Part shown: positions 18,541-28,238 of the stretch, one piece after another | How the letters are laid out: each line of letters begins with the position of its first letter | Numbering within the stretch: the first letter of the stretch is position 1 | NCBI GenBank assembly: GCA_965214915.1 | Contig: CBDCCP010000001.1 | Span: forward strand, 620,001-684,000 | From: CATQHP01 sp965214915 | GTDB taxonomy: Bacteria; Acidobacteriota; Terriglobia; Bryobacterales; UBA6623 | Length of the DNA: 64,000 bases | Reading direction: 5' to 3' | The notes under the pieces: model-generated | Databases searched by the model: none | What the model saw: the letters and a program-made list of their open reading frames with translations, nothing else | What the model was told of the DNA's origin: nothing | Translations under genes and position numbers: made by a program

Positions 18541-20601
18541 TCACGCGGCGCCTTTCGTTTTTCGGGCGGCGTCCACTTTGGCGAGAATCCTCAGAATTTC
18601 GGGGTCTTTGGAGAACTCCTCGAAGGAATATTGCGCACGGCGCGACCAGTTCGCGCGCTCGCGGTCGGTACCCGGGGTGTTTTGCGGCATCCTCTCGCCC
18701 CAGAGGTCTTCGATGTTCACAACGACGCAAGCCGCCTGCGATGCGCCGAGCTCATGCAAGCACTCTTCCAATATCGCCTTCGCGGCGGCGTTTAGCGGTT
18801 GCTGAAAGTAGCGGCAGGCAGCGCCTTTGAGCTTCCGCCTGCGCTCCGCCTCTTCCTCGGCGCGCCGGGCTTCGAGCAACCCGAGAGCCTGCCGATCGCG
18901 GATGTCGTCCCCGTTCCAGAAAGAGGCGAAAGTCGGCGTGTCATGCGTGTCGATAGACGCCACCGCGTCTTGAGGGGGCGCCGGAAGCGCGCTTCCGGCG
19001 TCGGGCTTCAACTCGAATTGGGCGACGTACATGCGCTGCAATCCATGGGAACGCATCCGGCCGCGGACGTAATGCGGCACGGTTCCGAGGTCTTCCCCGA
19101 CGATTGCCGCGGCGTGCCGGCATGCTTCCAGGCACAGGACGGCGTACAGCTCATCGGCGGGGTAGTACACGTAGGCGCCTTGATCGGCATCGCCTCCCGA
19201 CGGGATCCAGTATTGCCGATGCAGGCCCATCGCGTGGTCGATGCGCAGCACGCCGGCGTACTGCATCTGCGCGCGAATGCAGTCGATAAAATATTGGTGG
19301 CCGCTCTCCCGCTGCGCGAGCGGGTTGAGGGGGGCGAAGCCCCAGTTTTGACCCTTGCTGAAAAAGCGGTCGGGCGGCGCCCCCGCCGTAACGCCGGCTG
19401 CGAACGCCTGGGGATGCTCCAGGCGGTCGAAGCCCTCGGGATGGACTCCCAGCGGAAGATCCAGATACAACCCGGCGCCTTTCGTCCGCGCCGTTTCGGC
19501 GGCGCCGCGCAACTGCTGCCTCATGGCCCATTGGGCGTAGCCGTGGTAAAGGCGGGGATCGCAGCGGCCGCCGTCACTGCACGCGCCGCCGGACTCTTGC
19601 TCGACCCGAGCGCGGAAAGCCGCATAACGCCGCAGCATCGGATCGTTTTCGAGCGCCTGCCTGTATTGCCGAAGCCGCTCGCCCGACAGCGCCCCGGCGA
19701 GCAGCTCGAGCGATCTCCTCTTGACGGCCGCCGCAGCTTGGAAATCGACCTGTCGCGGCAGGCGCAATCGAGCAACGGCGCGGCGAACTTCCGCGGACGC
19801 GAGATACGCCCGCGCTGCGGGGCATGACTCCCACTCGGGCAATCGACGCGGGGCCAAATAAAACTCGTTCCAGAACAGGCGGCTGACCGGGGTGTAAGGA
19901 CTCGGACTGCGCGGGAATGCCGCCAGCAGGGGTAGAATGCCCGCCAGGCCGCCGCCCAGACCATGGATCCAGTCGAGCAGTCGGGCAAGATCGCTCAGGT
20001 CTCCCGCGCCGAGAGATTGCTCCGTGCGCAGCGCGTACAGCGGCAGGAAGACGCCCCAGGTTCTCTCCAGAGCGGGCGCTCTCCGCGGCGCACGGAGGAT
20101 GCGGGCGCTCCACGCCTGCCGCCCGGCCTTGACATGCAGCGTGTGATAGCCGGCGGGAACGCCGAAACCGGGAGCTATCCGCAGGACGCAATATGTGCTT
20201 GCGCACACTTGCGCCGCGCGTTCGACGCGCGACTCTCCCGCCAGCGCGGCCCACGACCGGGTTCCGCCGTCTTCGAGCTCGAGAGTGCAGTCCAAGGGCG
20301 CTGCGGACAGGCTCCGCGGCAAGCGCGCCCGGAAGCTGAAAGGTCTGTCCAGCCAGGAAACGATGACCGGCGGCAACGCCTGTCTCCAACGGGCTTCCCG
20401 GCATGCTTCCAGCGCCCGCTCGATGGCGGCGCCATCGAAGCCTGTGACGGGCGCTCCGAGCGCCTGCAGCACGGCGATGAGGGATTCATCCGCGGGCTTG
20501 CGCTGCTCGCGGAATCCGTCGCGGTAGCTCGGCAGCACGCCGTAGGCCCGGGCCAGACGCTGCAACGGCGGCGCCGGCGCGCCGTGTCCCCTCATGAGCA
20601 T
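18541..20601 (-). CDS. malQ: 4-alpha-glucanotransferase (amylomaltase)
   Basis: Transfers maltodextrin segments between glucans (GH77). Length is 686 residues, as in bacterial MalQ. Motifs: VLRIDHAMGLHRQYW (nucleophile Asp), GEDLGTVPHYVRGRM (acid/base Glu), DTHDTPTFASFW (stabilising Asp), and GLYLDLPLGVHPEGFD in the substrate loop. An N-terminal beta-sandwich region precedes the barrel. The start is ATG 20601 or ATG 20595; the second gives an ATGA overlap with the glgX stop and the first a 10-nt overlap. Its position between glgX and glgB fits recycling of short maltooligosaccharides released by debranching. Confidence 0.94.
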   Translation of the reverse strand: MLMRGHGAPAPPLQRLARAYGVLPSYRDGFREQRKPADESLIAVLQALGAPVTGFDGAAIERALEACREARWRQALPPVIVSWLDRPFSFRARLPRSLSAAPLDCTLELEDGGTRSWAALAGESRVERAAQVCASTYCVLRIAPGFGVPAGYHTLHVKAGRQAWSARILRAPRRAPALERTWGVFLPLYALRTEQSLGAGDLSDLARLLDWIHGLGGGLAGILPLLAAFPRSPSPYTPVSRLFWNEFYLAPRRLPEWESCPAARAYLASAEVRRAVARLRLPRQVDFQAAAAVKRRSLELLAGALSGERLRQYRQALENDPMLRRYAAFRARVEQESGGACSDGGRCDPRLYHGYAQWAMRQQLRGAAETARTKGAGLYLDLPLGVHPEGFDRLEHPQAFAAGVTAGAPPDRFFSKGQNWGFAPLNPLAQRESGHQYFIDCIRAQMQYAGVLRIDHAMGLHRQYWIPSGGDADQGAYVYYPADELYAVLCLEACRHAAAIVGEDLGTVPHYVRGRMRSHGLQRMYVAQFELKPDAGSALPAPPQDAVASIDTHDTPTFASFWNGDDIRDRQALGLLEARRAEEEAERRRKLKGAACRYFQQPLNAAAKAILEECLHELGASQAACVVVNIEDLWGERMPQNTPGTDRERANWSRRAQYSFEEFSKDPEILRILAKVDAARKTKGAA

Positions 20602-22640
20602 GTCTCAGGCTGCCGGAACAAGACAAGCGAGTAAAACGAAAGCGGGTAGCTGCCGCTGTGTCTGGAGCCGCGCGCCTCGTCAGCGGCGGTGTCGAGCAAC
20701 AGTTCCCACTCCGCGGCGCCGGGCAGCGAGAACGACTCCGTCTCCGCCGTCGGGTTGAGCAGCATCAAAAGCGCCGGCGTTTGCTCGCCGCCTGCGATGC
20801 GCGCGCCGAAACAGCGCATGTCGTGGTTGCGCCAGTCCGCGGGCCGGATGTCGCCGCTCGGTTTGAGCCAGCGAATATCCTTCGATGCGCACGGCGGTTG
20901 AGGCGTTCCTTTGAAAAAAGCGGTGCGGCGAAGGGTCGGGAAGCGTTTGCGCAAAGCGATCAGACGGGCCGCGAACTCGTAGAGCGCCCTCCGCTGCGAG
21001 TCGAGATCCCAGTCGAGCCAACTGATTGCGTTGTCCTGGCAATAGGCGTTGTTATTCCCCTGCTGCGTCCGGCCGGACTCGTCCCCCGCCAACAGCATCG
21101 GAACGCCTTGGGAAAGGAACAAGGTCGCCAGCAAGTTCCGCTGCTGCCTCGACCTGAGCGCCTGGATCCCCGCGTCGTTCGTCGGGCCTTCCACGCCGTG
21201 ATTCCAACTGCTGTTGTGGCGTTCGCCGTCGCGCCCGTCCTCGCCGTTTTCTTCGTTGTGCCTCTCGTTGTACGACACGAGATCGGCAAGCGTGAAGCCG
21301 TCGTGAGCGGTGACCAGATTGATTCCGGCTTGCGGAGAGCGGCTGCGGCGCTCGAAAAGATCGCTGCTTCCGGCAAGGCGCGTGCCCATCTTTCCCGCCG
21401 CGGCGCCGCCCAACCAGAACCGGCGCACATCGTCGCGGAACCAACTGTTCCATTCCGCCCAGCCGTTTGGAAACCTTCCCAATTGATATCCGCCTGGACC
21501 CAGATCCCAGGGTTCGGCGATCAGCTTCACCCGGCGCAGCAGCGGGTCTTGGAAGACCGCCATGAAAAACGGCGCCCAGCGCTTGAAGCCGCCGGGCGTG
21601 CGGCCGAGACTCGCCGCCAAGTCGAAACGAAAGCCGTCCACGTGCATTTCTTCGACCCAATAGCGCAGGCTGTCCATTACCAGCCGCAGCACCGCGGGGT
21701 GATTCACATTGAGGGAGTTGCCGCATCCCGAATTATCGATGTACTGCCGGCGGTCGGCGGCAAGGCGGTAGTAGGAGGCATTGTCGATGCCCCTGAACGA
21801 GAGCGGCGGGGCGTCCCATTCGCCTTCGCCCGTGTGGTTGTAAACCACGTCGAGAATGACTTCGATTCCTACTTGGTGCAGCGTTCGCACCATGGCCTTG
21901 AACTCGTCGACAACGCCTGGCGGCGCCGCGGCGGCCGCGTAAGAGGGTTCCGGCGCAAAGTACGCCAGCGGCTGATACCCCCAATAGTTGGTAAGACCCG
22001 ACCGCTCGAGGCGGCAATCGTCAACGTGGTGCTGCACCGGCAGGAGCTCGACGGCGGTGATGCCCAACTTGCGCAAGTATTCCACCGAGGCCGGCGCCGC
22101 GAGGCCGGCGTAGGTTCCCCGCAACGCAGCGGGCACATCGGGGCGCCGCTTCGAAAAGCCGCGCACGTGCAACTCGTAGATTACGGTGTCGCGCCAAGGC
22201 GTGTTCGGCGGCCTGTCGTTCCCCCAGTCGAACCGCGGATCGACGACCGCCCCCAGCGGCGCGCGCCATGCCTCGCCGCCGCGCCAGCTCGTCGGTCGGC
22301 CGATTGCCCGAGCGTAGGGGTCGAGCAGTACGTTGTCCGGGTTGAAAAGCCGGCCGCTTTCCGGGTGGTTGGGTCCGGCTACGCGGTACCCGTACAATTG
22401 CCCCGGGCCGATGCCGGTCAGATGCGTGCGCCATATCCCATCGGGGCCGCGCGTCAAGTCGAAGGATGTAGACTCGCCGCGGGCGCTCGGCGAGTCGAAA
22501 AGACAGAGCGTGACCCGCTCGGCGCCGGCTGAAAACAACGAGAACTCGACCGCAGACGCATGCCGCACGGCTCCCAGAGCTCCCGATGCGCGGCCGGCAG
22601 CGGAAACATTTGCGAATTCAGGCACTTTCCAATATGGCAT
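20592..22640 (-). CDS. glgX: Glycogen debranching enzyme, isoamylase type
   Basis: Hydrolyses alpha-1,6 branches of phosphorylase-limited glycogen (GH13). From ATG 22640 the protein has 682 residues. The frame extends to TTG 22745, but those 35 extra residues look non-native and neither start has a ribosome-binding site. The N-terminal CBM48-like domain includes AVEFSLFSAGAERVTLCLFD. Catalytic-domain motifs: ELHVRGFSKR, TNYWGYQPLAYFAPEP, VILDVVYNHTGEG, VDGFRFDLAASLGR (nucleophile), LIAEPWDLGPGGYQ (acid/base) and NLVTAHDGFTLADL. First gene of the leftward operon; its stop overlaps the malQ start. Confidence 0.93.
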   Translation of the reverse strand: MPYWKVPEFANVSAAGRASGALGAVRHASAVEFSLFSAGAERVTLCLFDSPSARGESTSFDLTRGPDGIWRTHLTGIGPGQLYGYRVAGPNHPESGRLFNPDNVLLDPYARAIGRPTSWRGGEAWRAPLGAVVDPRFDWGNDRPPNTPWRDTVIYELHVRGFSKRRPDVPAALRGTYAGLAAPASVEYLRKLGITAVELLPVQHHVDDCRLERSGLTNYWGYQPLAYFAPEPSYAAAAAPPGVVDEFKAMVRTLHQVGIEVILDVVYNHTGEGEWDAPPLSFRGIDNASYYRLAADRRQYIDNSGCGNSLNVNHPAVLRLVMDSLRYWVEEMHVDGFRFDLAASLGRTPGGFKRWAPFFMAVFQDPLLRRVKLIAEPWDLGPGGYQLGRFPNGWAEWNSWFRDDVRRFWLGGAAAGKMGTRLAGSSDLFERRSRSPQAGINLVTAHDGFTLADLVSYNERHNEENGEDGRDGERHNSSWNHGVEGPTNDAGIQALRSRQQRNLLATLFLSQGVPMLLAGDESGRTQQGNNNAYCQDNAISWLDWDLDSQRRALYEFAARLIALRKRFPTLRRTAFFKGTPQPPCASKDIRWLKPSGDIRPADWRNHDMRCFGARIAGGEQTPALLMLLNPTAETESFSLPGAAEWELLLDTAADEARGSRHSGSYPLSFYSLVLFRQPETCS

Positions 22641-23123
22641 CGGCCGTTGGGGTTCGGCAATACGTGGCAACGCGAGCGGCCGGCCGGACTTCAAGACGAG
22701 GCCGCGGGCCGAAACGCCGACCCCCTGCGCAGCCGGGGCGCGCAACCGTTACGGCCGCGTTACAGCAAGCAATTTTTTCAATCGTTCGCCATCGATCGGA
22801 GATATTGCGCGGGAACTTCTTTGACACGCCGCCGCCGCTGCTGTCAAACTGAAAATAGGCGTGGTTCTCTGCGCCCACCCCATATTACACATTGCGAGTT
22901 GAGCGGCTTCGGGGTCGAACCGACCGCCCCGGGTTGCGAGTCGGGAGAGTTGCAGACGATTCAAGCGCCGGACGCTCAGCCGCCGGCTCGGAGCTCCTGG
23001 CGGCGATTGCAGTCCGGCCGATGCATGCCGGCGCCGGCATCTCGCGGATGAAAGCATGCTTGCCCCGGAGCCGCGCTGCATCACGGCTGCGCGGGAGATG
23101 GAAGAGGCAAAAGGAGAGTGGCC
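22641..23123. promoter_or_regulatory. Shared intergenic region of the divergent glycogen operons
   Basis: About 480 bases separate glgX (minus) from glgA (plus) and must hold the promoters of both. TTGACA at 22821-22826 and its inverted copy TGTCAA at 22842-22847 form a symmetrical element with a 15-nt centre, a candidate operator or back-to-back -35 pair. No good -10 is at 17 bp on either strand. AT-richer segments lie at 22845-22895. No ORF here has family resemblance. Confidence 0.3.
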
Positions 23124-24932
23124 GTGAAAGCCGCTGAAAACAGTAACGAAACCCCTAACGACATCGTTCATGTCGCCCGTGAGTGCGCCGGCGTCGCAGT
23201 CGCCGGGGGAGTGGGCGACGTCGTATTGCAGTTGGCGGTTCAGTGCGTCCGGCAGGGCTTCGACACGACGGTCGTCGTCCCGCACTACGGCTCGTTCAGC
23301 GAAGAATCGCTTGATACTATAGGCGTCCGTCTCGCCCGCGCGATGCAGTCGCCCGAGACGCAACTCGAGCGGGAGGCGGTCGGCGATTTTCTGGTTGACA
23401 TGGCCTACGCCGACTCGCCGACGAGACGCGAGCGGGTTGCGGTTCACTCCATCGTGCTTCATGCCAACGCCAGGCTGCGCTTGGCGCTGATCTGTGCGGA
23501 TCGGTTTGCAGGCAAGGACAAGCCCTACGTTTACAGCGGCCGCGAAGCGCAGGCGTTCGCCCGGCTCAGTCCGCAAGCCGAGACATTCTGCGGCGCCGAA
23601 CCGCCGCCGCGGGACGCAGCCGCGGAAGAGGGTTCGGGGCATTACGACTACTTCGCCATGAACGTCCTCCTGCAGAAAGCGGCCCTGGAATTGGCCGAGC
23701 GTCTGGGTCTGAAGAAACCTGCGTTCCACTGCCACGACGCGCATACGGCGCTGCTGCCGATGCTGGCCAAAAAGTCGGAGGCGTACGCTTCTTTCGCGGG
23801 CAGCCGATTTGTCGTCACGGCCCACAACTGCGGAACCGGCTATCGCCAGCGCTGCCAAGATTTGCAATACGTGGCGGCGGTCACCGCTCTCGAGCGGCGC
23901 GATGTCGAAGAGTGCGTCATCGAGGGCGAGTTCGATCCCTTGGGCGCCGCGGGCCTGTACGCCGACTATCTGACAACGGTCAGCGACGGCTATGCCTGGG
24001 AGGTGCAGGGCGCCTGGCTTTCGACCTCGGGAGGCGACAGCGAGGTCAGCGCCCTATCGGAATTTCTCGGCCGGAATCACATTACGATCCGCGGCATCAC
24101 CAACGGTATCGCGCCCGACATGAAGGGGCCCGAGGCGCAGTGGGAAGCGCTGGAGATCCTGCGCCCGCGGAGCGAATCTTTCGACTGGAAGCAGGAGTGC
24201 AAAGGCCGCTTCATTCATCAGGTTTCCCGCGATGGATTCGCGGCGCGCTGGGGCATCGGGCCGGAAAATCGATTCGGTCACCTGCAGGCGATGCCCCCGG
24301 ACGGTTGCCTGTTTTCGTTCGTGGGCCGTTGGACAGGCCAAAAAGGGGTCGATATCGTCGCGCGGGCTGCCGAGGAAATCCTGCGGATGCATGCGACGGC
24401 GGGGCTTTGCGTGTTCGGCGAGGGCAACGAGCCCTTCCTGCTGCGCAACTTGAAAGCTCTTGTCGAGCAGTTCCCCGGAAGGGTTGTCGTCTTGAAAGGA
24501 TTCAGCGAGCGGCTGGCGGCGAACATCTACGCGGCGGGAGATTTTTTCCTGGTTCCCTCGCGATTCGAGCCTTGCGGACTGATCGACATGATCGCGCAGT
24601 TGAACGGAAACATTCCCATTGTCAATCAGGTCGGCGGCCTGGCCAAAGTGGCCGACGGCATCACGGGCATCGGCTATTTCGCCACCAATGACCGCGAGAA
24701 TCTTCGCGGACTGGTGAACTCGATGCGCCGGGCTCTCTCTCTCTACGCTGCGCCGGAAGAACTGACCAAGATGCAACAGGCCGCAAACCGCGATGTCCGC
24801 GAGAATTACCGCTGGGAGACGGTCTTCTCCCGGTACGCGCCCCTGTATGGACTCGATGTCGAGGGTCTGAGGCCGCTCAAGGCAGGACAGGAGCGCCCGC
24901 TCGCGCTCGCGGAGGCCGCGAGCGCGGCATGA
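23124..24932 (+). CDS. glgA: Glycogen synthase (GT5)
   Basis: Extends glycogen from ADP-glucose. About 602 residues, longer than typical GlgA (about 480) because of insertions around residues 130-180 and 300-360. The N-terminal Rossmann domain has the GT5 signature in variant form (GVAVAGGVGDVVLQLA), TVVVPHYG and CHDAHTALLPML. The C-terminal domain has FVGRWTGQKGVDIV and the acceptor/donor motif VPSRFEPCGLIDM. I prefer GTG 23124 to GTG 23118, because AAGGAG (23111-23116) lies 7 nt before the former and only 1 nt before the latter. It overlaps glgP by ATGA. The missing Lys in the usual K-x-GGLxDV motif (here A-GGVGDV) is notable, but the family assignment is clear. Confidence 0.88.
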   Translation: MKAAENSNETPNDIVHVARECAGVAVAGGVGDVVLQLAVQCVRQGFDTTVVVPHYGSFSEESLDTIGVRLARAMQSPETQLEREAVGDFLVDMAYADSPTRRERVAVHSIVLHANARLRLALICADRFAGKDKPYVYSGREAQAFARLSPQAETFCGAEPPPRDAAAEEGSGHYDYFAMNVLLQKAALELAERLGLKKPAFHCHDAHTALLPMLAKKSEAYASFAGSRFVVTAHNCGTGYRQRCQDLQYVAAVTALERRDVEECVIEGEFDPLGAAGLYADYLTTVSDGYAWEVQGAWLSTSGGDSEVSALSEFLGRNHITIRGITNGIAPDMKGPEAQWEALEILRPRSESFDWKQECKGRFIHQVSRDGFAARWGIGPENRFGHLQAMPPDGCLFSFVGRWTGQKGVDIVARAAEEILRMHATAGLCVFGEGNEPFLLRNLKALVEQFPGRVVVLKGFSERLAANIYAAGDFFLVPSRFEPCGLIDMIAQLNGNIPIVNQVGGLAKVADGITGIGYFATNDRENLRGLVNSMRRALSLYAAPEELTKMQQAANRDVRENYRWETVFSRYAPLYGLDVEGLRPLKAGQERPLALAEAASAA

Positions 24933-26806
24933 CCCGCGGCATTGCCAATCCCGAAAACCATAAGCAAACCATGAAGCAGTCGGAAACAGAAAAGGCGGCG
25001 CGCGCGGGCGCCGCAACCGCAGCGTTTGACGCCGGCGCGGGGAAAAGCCCCGCTCCCGCGGCGGCGCCCAATACTTTCGGCCTGGCCGGAAGCACGACGG
25101 TCGGCTACCTGTCGATGGAGATCGGCCTGGAGAACGACTTGCCGACGTTCTCGGGAGGGCTGGGCGTGCTTGCCGGCGACACGTTGCGCTCCGCGGCGGA
25201 TCTCGGCATCCGCATGATCGGCGTGACGCTGCTCTACCGCAAAGGCTACTTCCGTCAGTCGTTGGACGATGCGGGGAACCAGACTGCAACCGCCGCGCGC
25301 TGGCAGCCGGAGTTGCATCTGGACGAGATGGAGCCGCGCGTTTCGGTTCAAATCGAGGGACGCTCGGTCATTATCCGCGCCTGGCGGTACTTGGTGCGGG
25401 GTATCGGCGGTCATGCCATCCCCGTTTATTTATTGGACAGCGACGTCGAGCCGAACGCTCCGCTCGACCGCGAGCTTACCCATTCGCTTTACGGCGGGGA
25501 CGACCGCTACCGCCTCTGCCAGGAGACGATCCTGGGCATCGGCGGGCTGCAGATGCTGCAGGCGTTGGGGCACTCCAACCTCGACGCATATCACATGAAC
25601 GAAGGCCATTCGGCGTTGCTCGCCCTGCACCTGCTCGAACATCGGGCCGTCGCCAAGATCGGCGCCGCAGACCGCAGCGATATCGAAGCCGTGCGGCGGC
25701 GCTGCGTGTTCACGACGCACACCCCCGTGCCGGCCGGCCACGACTCCTTTCCCAAACCGCTCGTCGAAAGCGTGCTGGGTTCCGCCCGGACCGCAATGCT
25801 GGCCGGCCTCGGGCTGCTTGAGGGGCAGAAGCTGAACATGACCCACCTGGCGCTGGAGTGCGCCAATTACGTCAACGGAGTCGCGCGCATCCACCAGGGC
25901 GTCTCGCAAGCGATGTTCCCCAAGTACCGCATCCGCGCGGTCACCAACGGGGTGCATGCCGGAACATGGACGTGCCCGTCGATGCGCCGGCTTTTCGACA
26001 GGCATATCCCCGAATGGCGGTTCGACAACGCCTACCTGCGCTACGCGATCGACATTCCCGCCGCCGAGCTGGCGGAAGCGCATCGCCAAGCCAAAGCCGA
26101 TCTGATCGAAGAGATTCGCAAGAAGACCGGCGTGCAACTGGACGGCGCCGTATTCACGATCGGCTTCGCGCGGCGCGCAACTCCGTACAAACGAGCGGAT
26201 CTGCTGTTCCACAGTCTCGACAGGCTGCGTTGGATCGCGCGGAACATGGGCCCCTTCCAGCTTGTTTACGGCGGCAAGTCCCATCCGCGGGACGAGGGCG
26301 GAAAAGAGCTCATCCGCCGGGTCTTTGCCGCCTCGAAAGAACTCGGCAGCGCTGTGCGCGTGGTCTATGTCGAGGACTACGACATGAAATGGGGACAACT
26401 GCTTACGAGCGGCGTCGATCTCTGGCTCAACACGCCGGAGAAAACCCGCGAGGCTTCGGGCACGAGCGGGATGAAGGCGGCGTTGAACGGCGTGCCCAGC
26501 TTGAGCGTTCTCGATGGATGGTGGATCGAGGGCCACGTGGAAGGAGTTACCGGTTGGTCCGTAGCCGACCGCCGCAACGCTCCGGATGACAAAGGCGCCG
26601 TTGCGCACTCTTTATACGGCAAATTGGAGCGCCTCGTGATTCCGCTGTTTTACGAACGCCCCAACGATTACGCGACCGTAATGCGCTCGGCGATCGCTCT
26701 GAACGGCTCGTTTTTCAATACGCATCGCATGGTGTCTCAGTATCTGTTCGATGCCTATTCGCAGCGCGCCAGAGCCGGCGAGAGAACACGACCGGCGGAC
26801 CGCTAG
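24929..26806 (+). CDS. glgP: Alpha-glucan phosphorylase, short form
   Basis: Releases glucose 1-phosphate from glycogen (GT35, PLP-dependent). The 625 residues fit the short TIGR02094-type phosphorylases rather than the roughly 800-residue enterobacterial form. Motifs: GYLSMEIGLENDLPTFSGGL near residue 60, YHMNEGHSALL, FTTHTPVPAGHD, AVTNGVHAGTW, and the PLP-lysine region REASGTSGMKAALNGVPSL. The first 45 residues are Ala-rich and probably disordered; ATG 24971 is an alternative start. ATG 24929 overlaps the glgA stop (ATGA), so the genes are coupled. Synthase and phosphorylase in one operon implies control at the enzyme level rather than by separate transcription. Confidence 0.93.
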   Translation: MTRGIANPENHKQTMKQSETEKAARAGAATAAFDAGAGKSPAPAAAPNTFGLAGSTTVGYLSMEIGLENDLPTFSGGLGVLAGDTLRSAADLGIRMIGVTLLYRKGYFRQSLDDAGNQTATAARWQPELHLDEMEPRVSVQIEGRSVIIRAWRYLVRGIGGHAIPVYLLDSDVEPNAPLDRELTHSLYGGDDRYRLCQETILGIGGLQMLQALGHSNLDAYHMNEGHSALLALHLLEHRAVAKIGAADRSDIEAVRRRCVFTTHTPVPAGHDSFPKPLVESVLGSARTAMLAGLGLLEGQKLNMTHLALECANYVNGVARIHQGVSQAMFPKYRIRAVTNGVHAGTWTCPSMRRLFDRHIPEWRFDNAYLRYAIDIPAAELAEAHRQAKADLIEEIRKKTGVQLDGAVFTIGFARRATPYKRADLLFHSLDRLRWIARNMGPFQLVYGGKSHPRDEGGKELIRRVFAASKELGSAVRVVYVEDYDMKWGQLLTSGVDLWLNTPEKTREASGTSGMKAALNGVPSLSVLDGWWIEGHVEGVTGWSVADRRNAPDDKGAVAHSLYGKLERLVIPLFYERPNDYATVMRSAIALNGSFFNTHRMVSQYLFDAYSQRARAGERTRPADR

Positions 26807-26824
26807 CGCCGGCTGAATTTTTTT
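26792..26824 (+). terminator. Intrinsic terminator at the end of glgP
   Basis: A perfect 6-bp stem CCGGCG (26792-26797) / CGCCGG (26807-26812) with a 9-nt loop is followed by CTGAA and seven T. The stem overlaps the glgP stop codon. Transcription may attenuate here before glgC. Confidence 0.5.
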
Positions 26825-26946
26825 GAAGGCCCCGCAGCCGAGAGCGCCTTGACAACGGCGGTTCGAGCGCGGGCCAAGCAACCGACTCCGCCAAGCCGGC
26901 GCGGCGGCGGCGCCCTGCGGACATCGTTTGAGGAAAGGAAAAGCTT

Positions 26947-28191
26947 GTGACAACGAAGATTCTCTCGATCGTGATGGCCGGCGGCAAGGGCGCGCGCTTA
27001 ATGCCCCTGACGGCCAACCGCAGCAAACCCGCTGTGCCGTTCGGCGGAAAACACCGCATCGTGGATTTCGTGCTGAGCAATCTGGTCAATTCGGGTTTGC
27101 AGTCGATCTACGTCCTGACGCAATTCAAGGCGCAGTCTCTGCTGCAGCACCTGCGCGACGCCTGGCACTTCGGGGACATCATCCGCGAGCAGTTCATCAT
27201 CCCCGTCCCGGCCCAGATGCGCAAAGGCGAAAGGTGGTACAAGGGCACGGCGGACGCAACTTACCAGAACCTACACTTGCTGGATCTCGCGAAGCCCGAT
27301 CTGGTCCTGGTTTTCGGCGCCGATCACGTTTACAAGATGGACGTGCGCCAAATGATCGAGTTCCATCAGGGCAATTGGGCCAAGGGCACGGTCGCGGCGC
27401 TCCCCATCCCGGTTGCCGAGGCCAGGCACTTCGGCACGATGGAGGTCGACGAGAACTGGAGAATCGTCAGGTTCTTCGAAAAAGTCAGCGGCCCGCCCGA
27501 GATTCCAGGGCGCCCCGGCTGGACTCTGGCCTCCATGGGCAACTACGTTTTCGACCGGCAGGTCCTGGGCGACGCGCTCTCCCGCGATGCTCTCGACAAG
27601 GAAAGCGCCCACGACTTCGGACGCAACATCCTGCCGAGAATCGTCGACGAGCATCCGATATTCGCCTACGACTTCACCACCAACACCGTCCCGGGGGAGG
27701 CGCCGGAAAACATCGGTTACTGGCGCGACGTCGGGACCATCGATTCCTATTACGAAGCGCATATGGATCTCCGGTCGGCCCGGCCGAGCTTGAATCTTTA
27801 CAACCGCGAATGGCCGATACGCACAGCGGACATCAACGAAGGGCCGGCTAAAACCGTCCTGAGCGGCGACCGCAAACGCGGCCGATTGATCGACTCGACG
27901 ATCTGCGACGGGTCGGTCGTAGCCGGCGGCGAGGTGATCGACTCGGTGCTGGGGCGCCGCGTGTTTGTCGACGGCAATGCCGAAGTCCGCGATTCGATTC
28001 TGCTCGATAACGTTCGCGTCGGGGCGGACGCCAAGCTCAAGAGAGTCATCGTTGACAAGAACGCGCAAATCCCCGCCGGGGCAAGAATCGGATTCGACCG
28101 CGAAGCCGACCTGCGGGAACATACCGTCAGCGAAACCGGCATCGTAGTCGTCAAAGGACACGCCTCGCCGATCGCCATAGGAGCCCTGTAG
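26947..28191 (+). CDS. glgC: Glucose-1-phosphate adenylyltransferase
   Basis: Makes ADP-glucose from glucose 1-phosphate and ATP, the committed step of glycogen synthesis. The 414 residues match the family. N-terminal pyrophosphorylase signature: VMAGGKGARLMPLT and NRSKPAVPFGG (substrate-binding Lys), then YKGTADATYQN and FGADHVYKMD. A left-handed beta-helix (about 290-400) with DSTICDGSV and DSVLGRRVF completes it. GTG 26947 has AGGAAAGGA 7 nt upstream. It follows glgP after 140 nt and a probable terminator, so it may also have its own promoter. Confidence 0.95.
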   Translation: MTTKILSIVMAGGKGARLMPLTANRSKPAVPFGGKHRIVDFVLSNLVNSGLQSIYVLTQFKAQSLLQHLRDAWHFGDIIREQFIIPVPAQMRKGERWYKGTADATYQNLHLLDLAKPDLVLVFGADHVYKMDVRQMIEFHQGNWAKGTVAALPIPVAEARHFGTMEVDENWRIVRFFEKVSGPPEIPGRPGWTLASMGNYVFDRQVLGDALSRDALDKESAHDFGRNILPRIVDEHPIFAYDFTTNTVPGEAPENIGYWRDVGTIDSYYEAHMDLRSARPSLNLYNREWPIRTADINEGPAKTVLSGDRKRGRLIDSTICDGSVVAGGEVIDSVLGRRVFVDGNAEVRDSILLDNVRVGADAKLKRVIVDKNAQIPAGARIGFDREADLREHTVSETGIVVVKGHASPIAIGAL

Positions 28192-28238
28192 CAGCGTTTT
28201 CGCTCTCCACTCCCCACTCTTCCCCACTCTCCACTACC
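28191..28238 (+). repeat. Interspersed GC/CT repeat, copy 4
   Basis: GCAGCGTTTTCGCTCTCCAC continues into CCCCACTCTT and CCCCACTCTCCACTACC. It fills the whole gap between glgC and fbp and takes the place of any ribosome-binding site before the fbp ATG. The CCACTCT unit is internally repeated. Confidence 0.55.
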
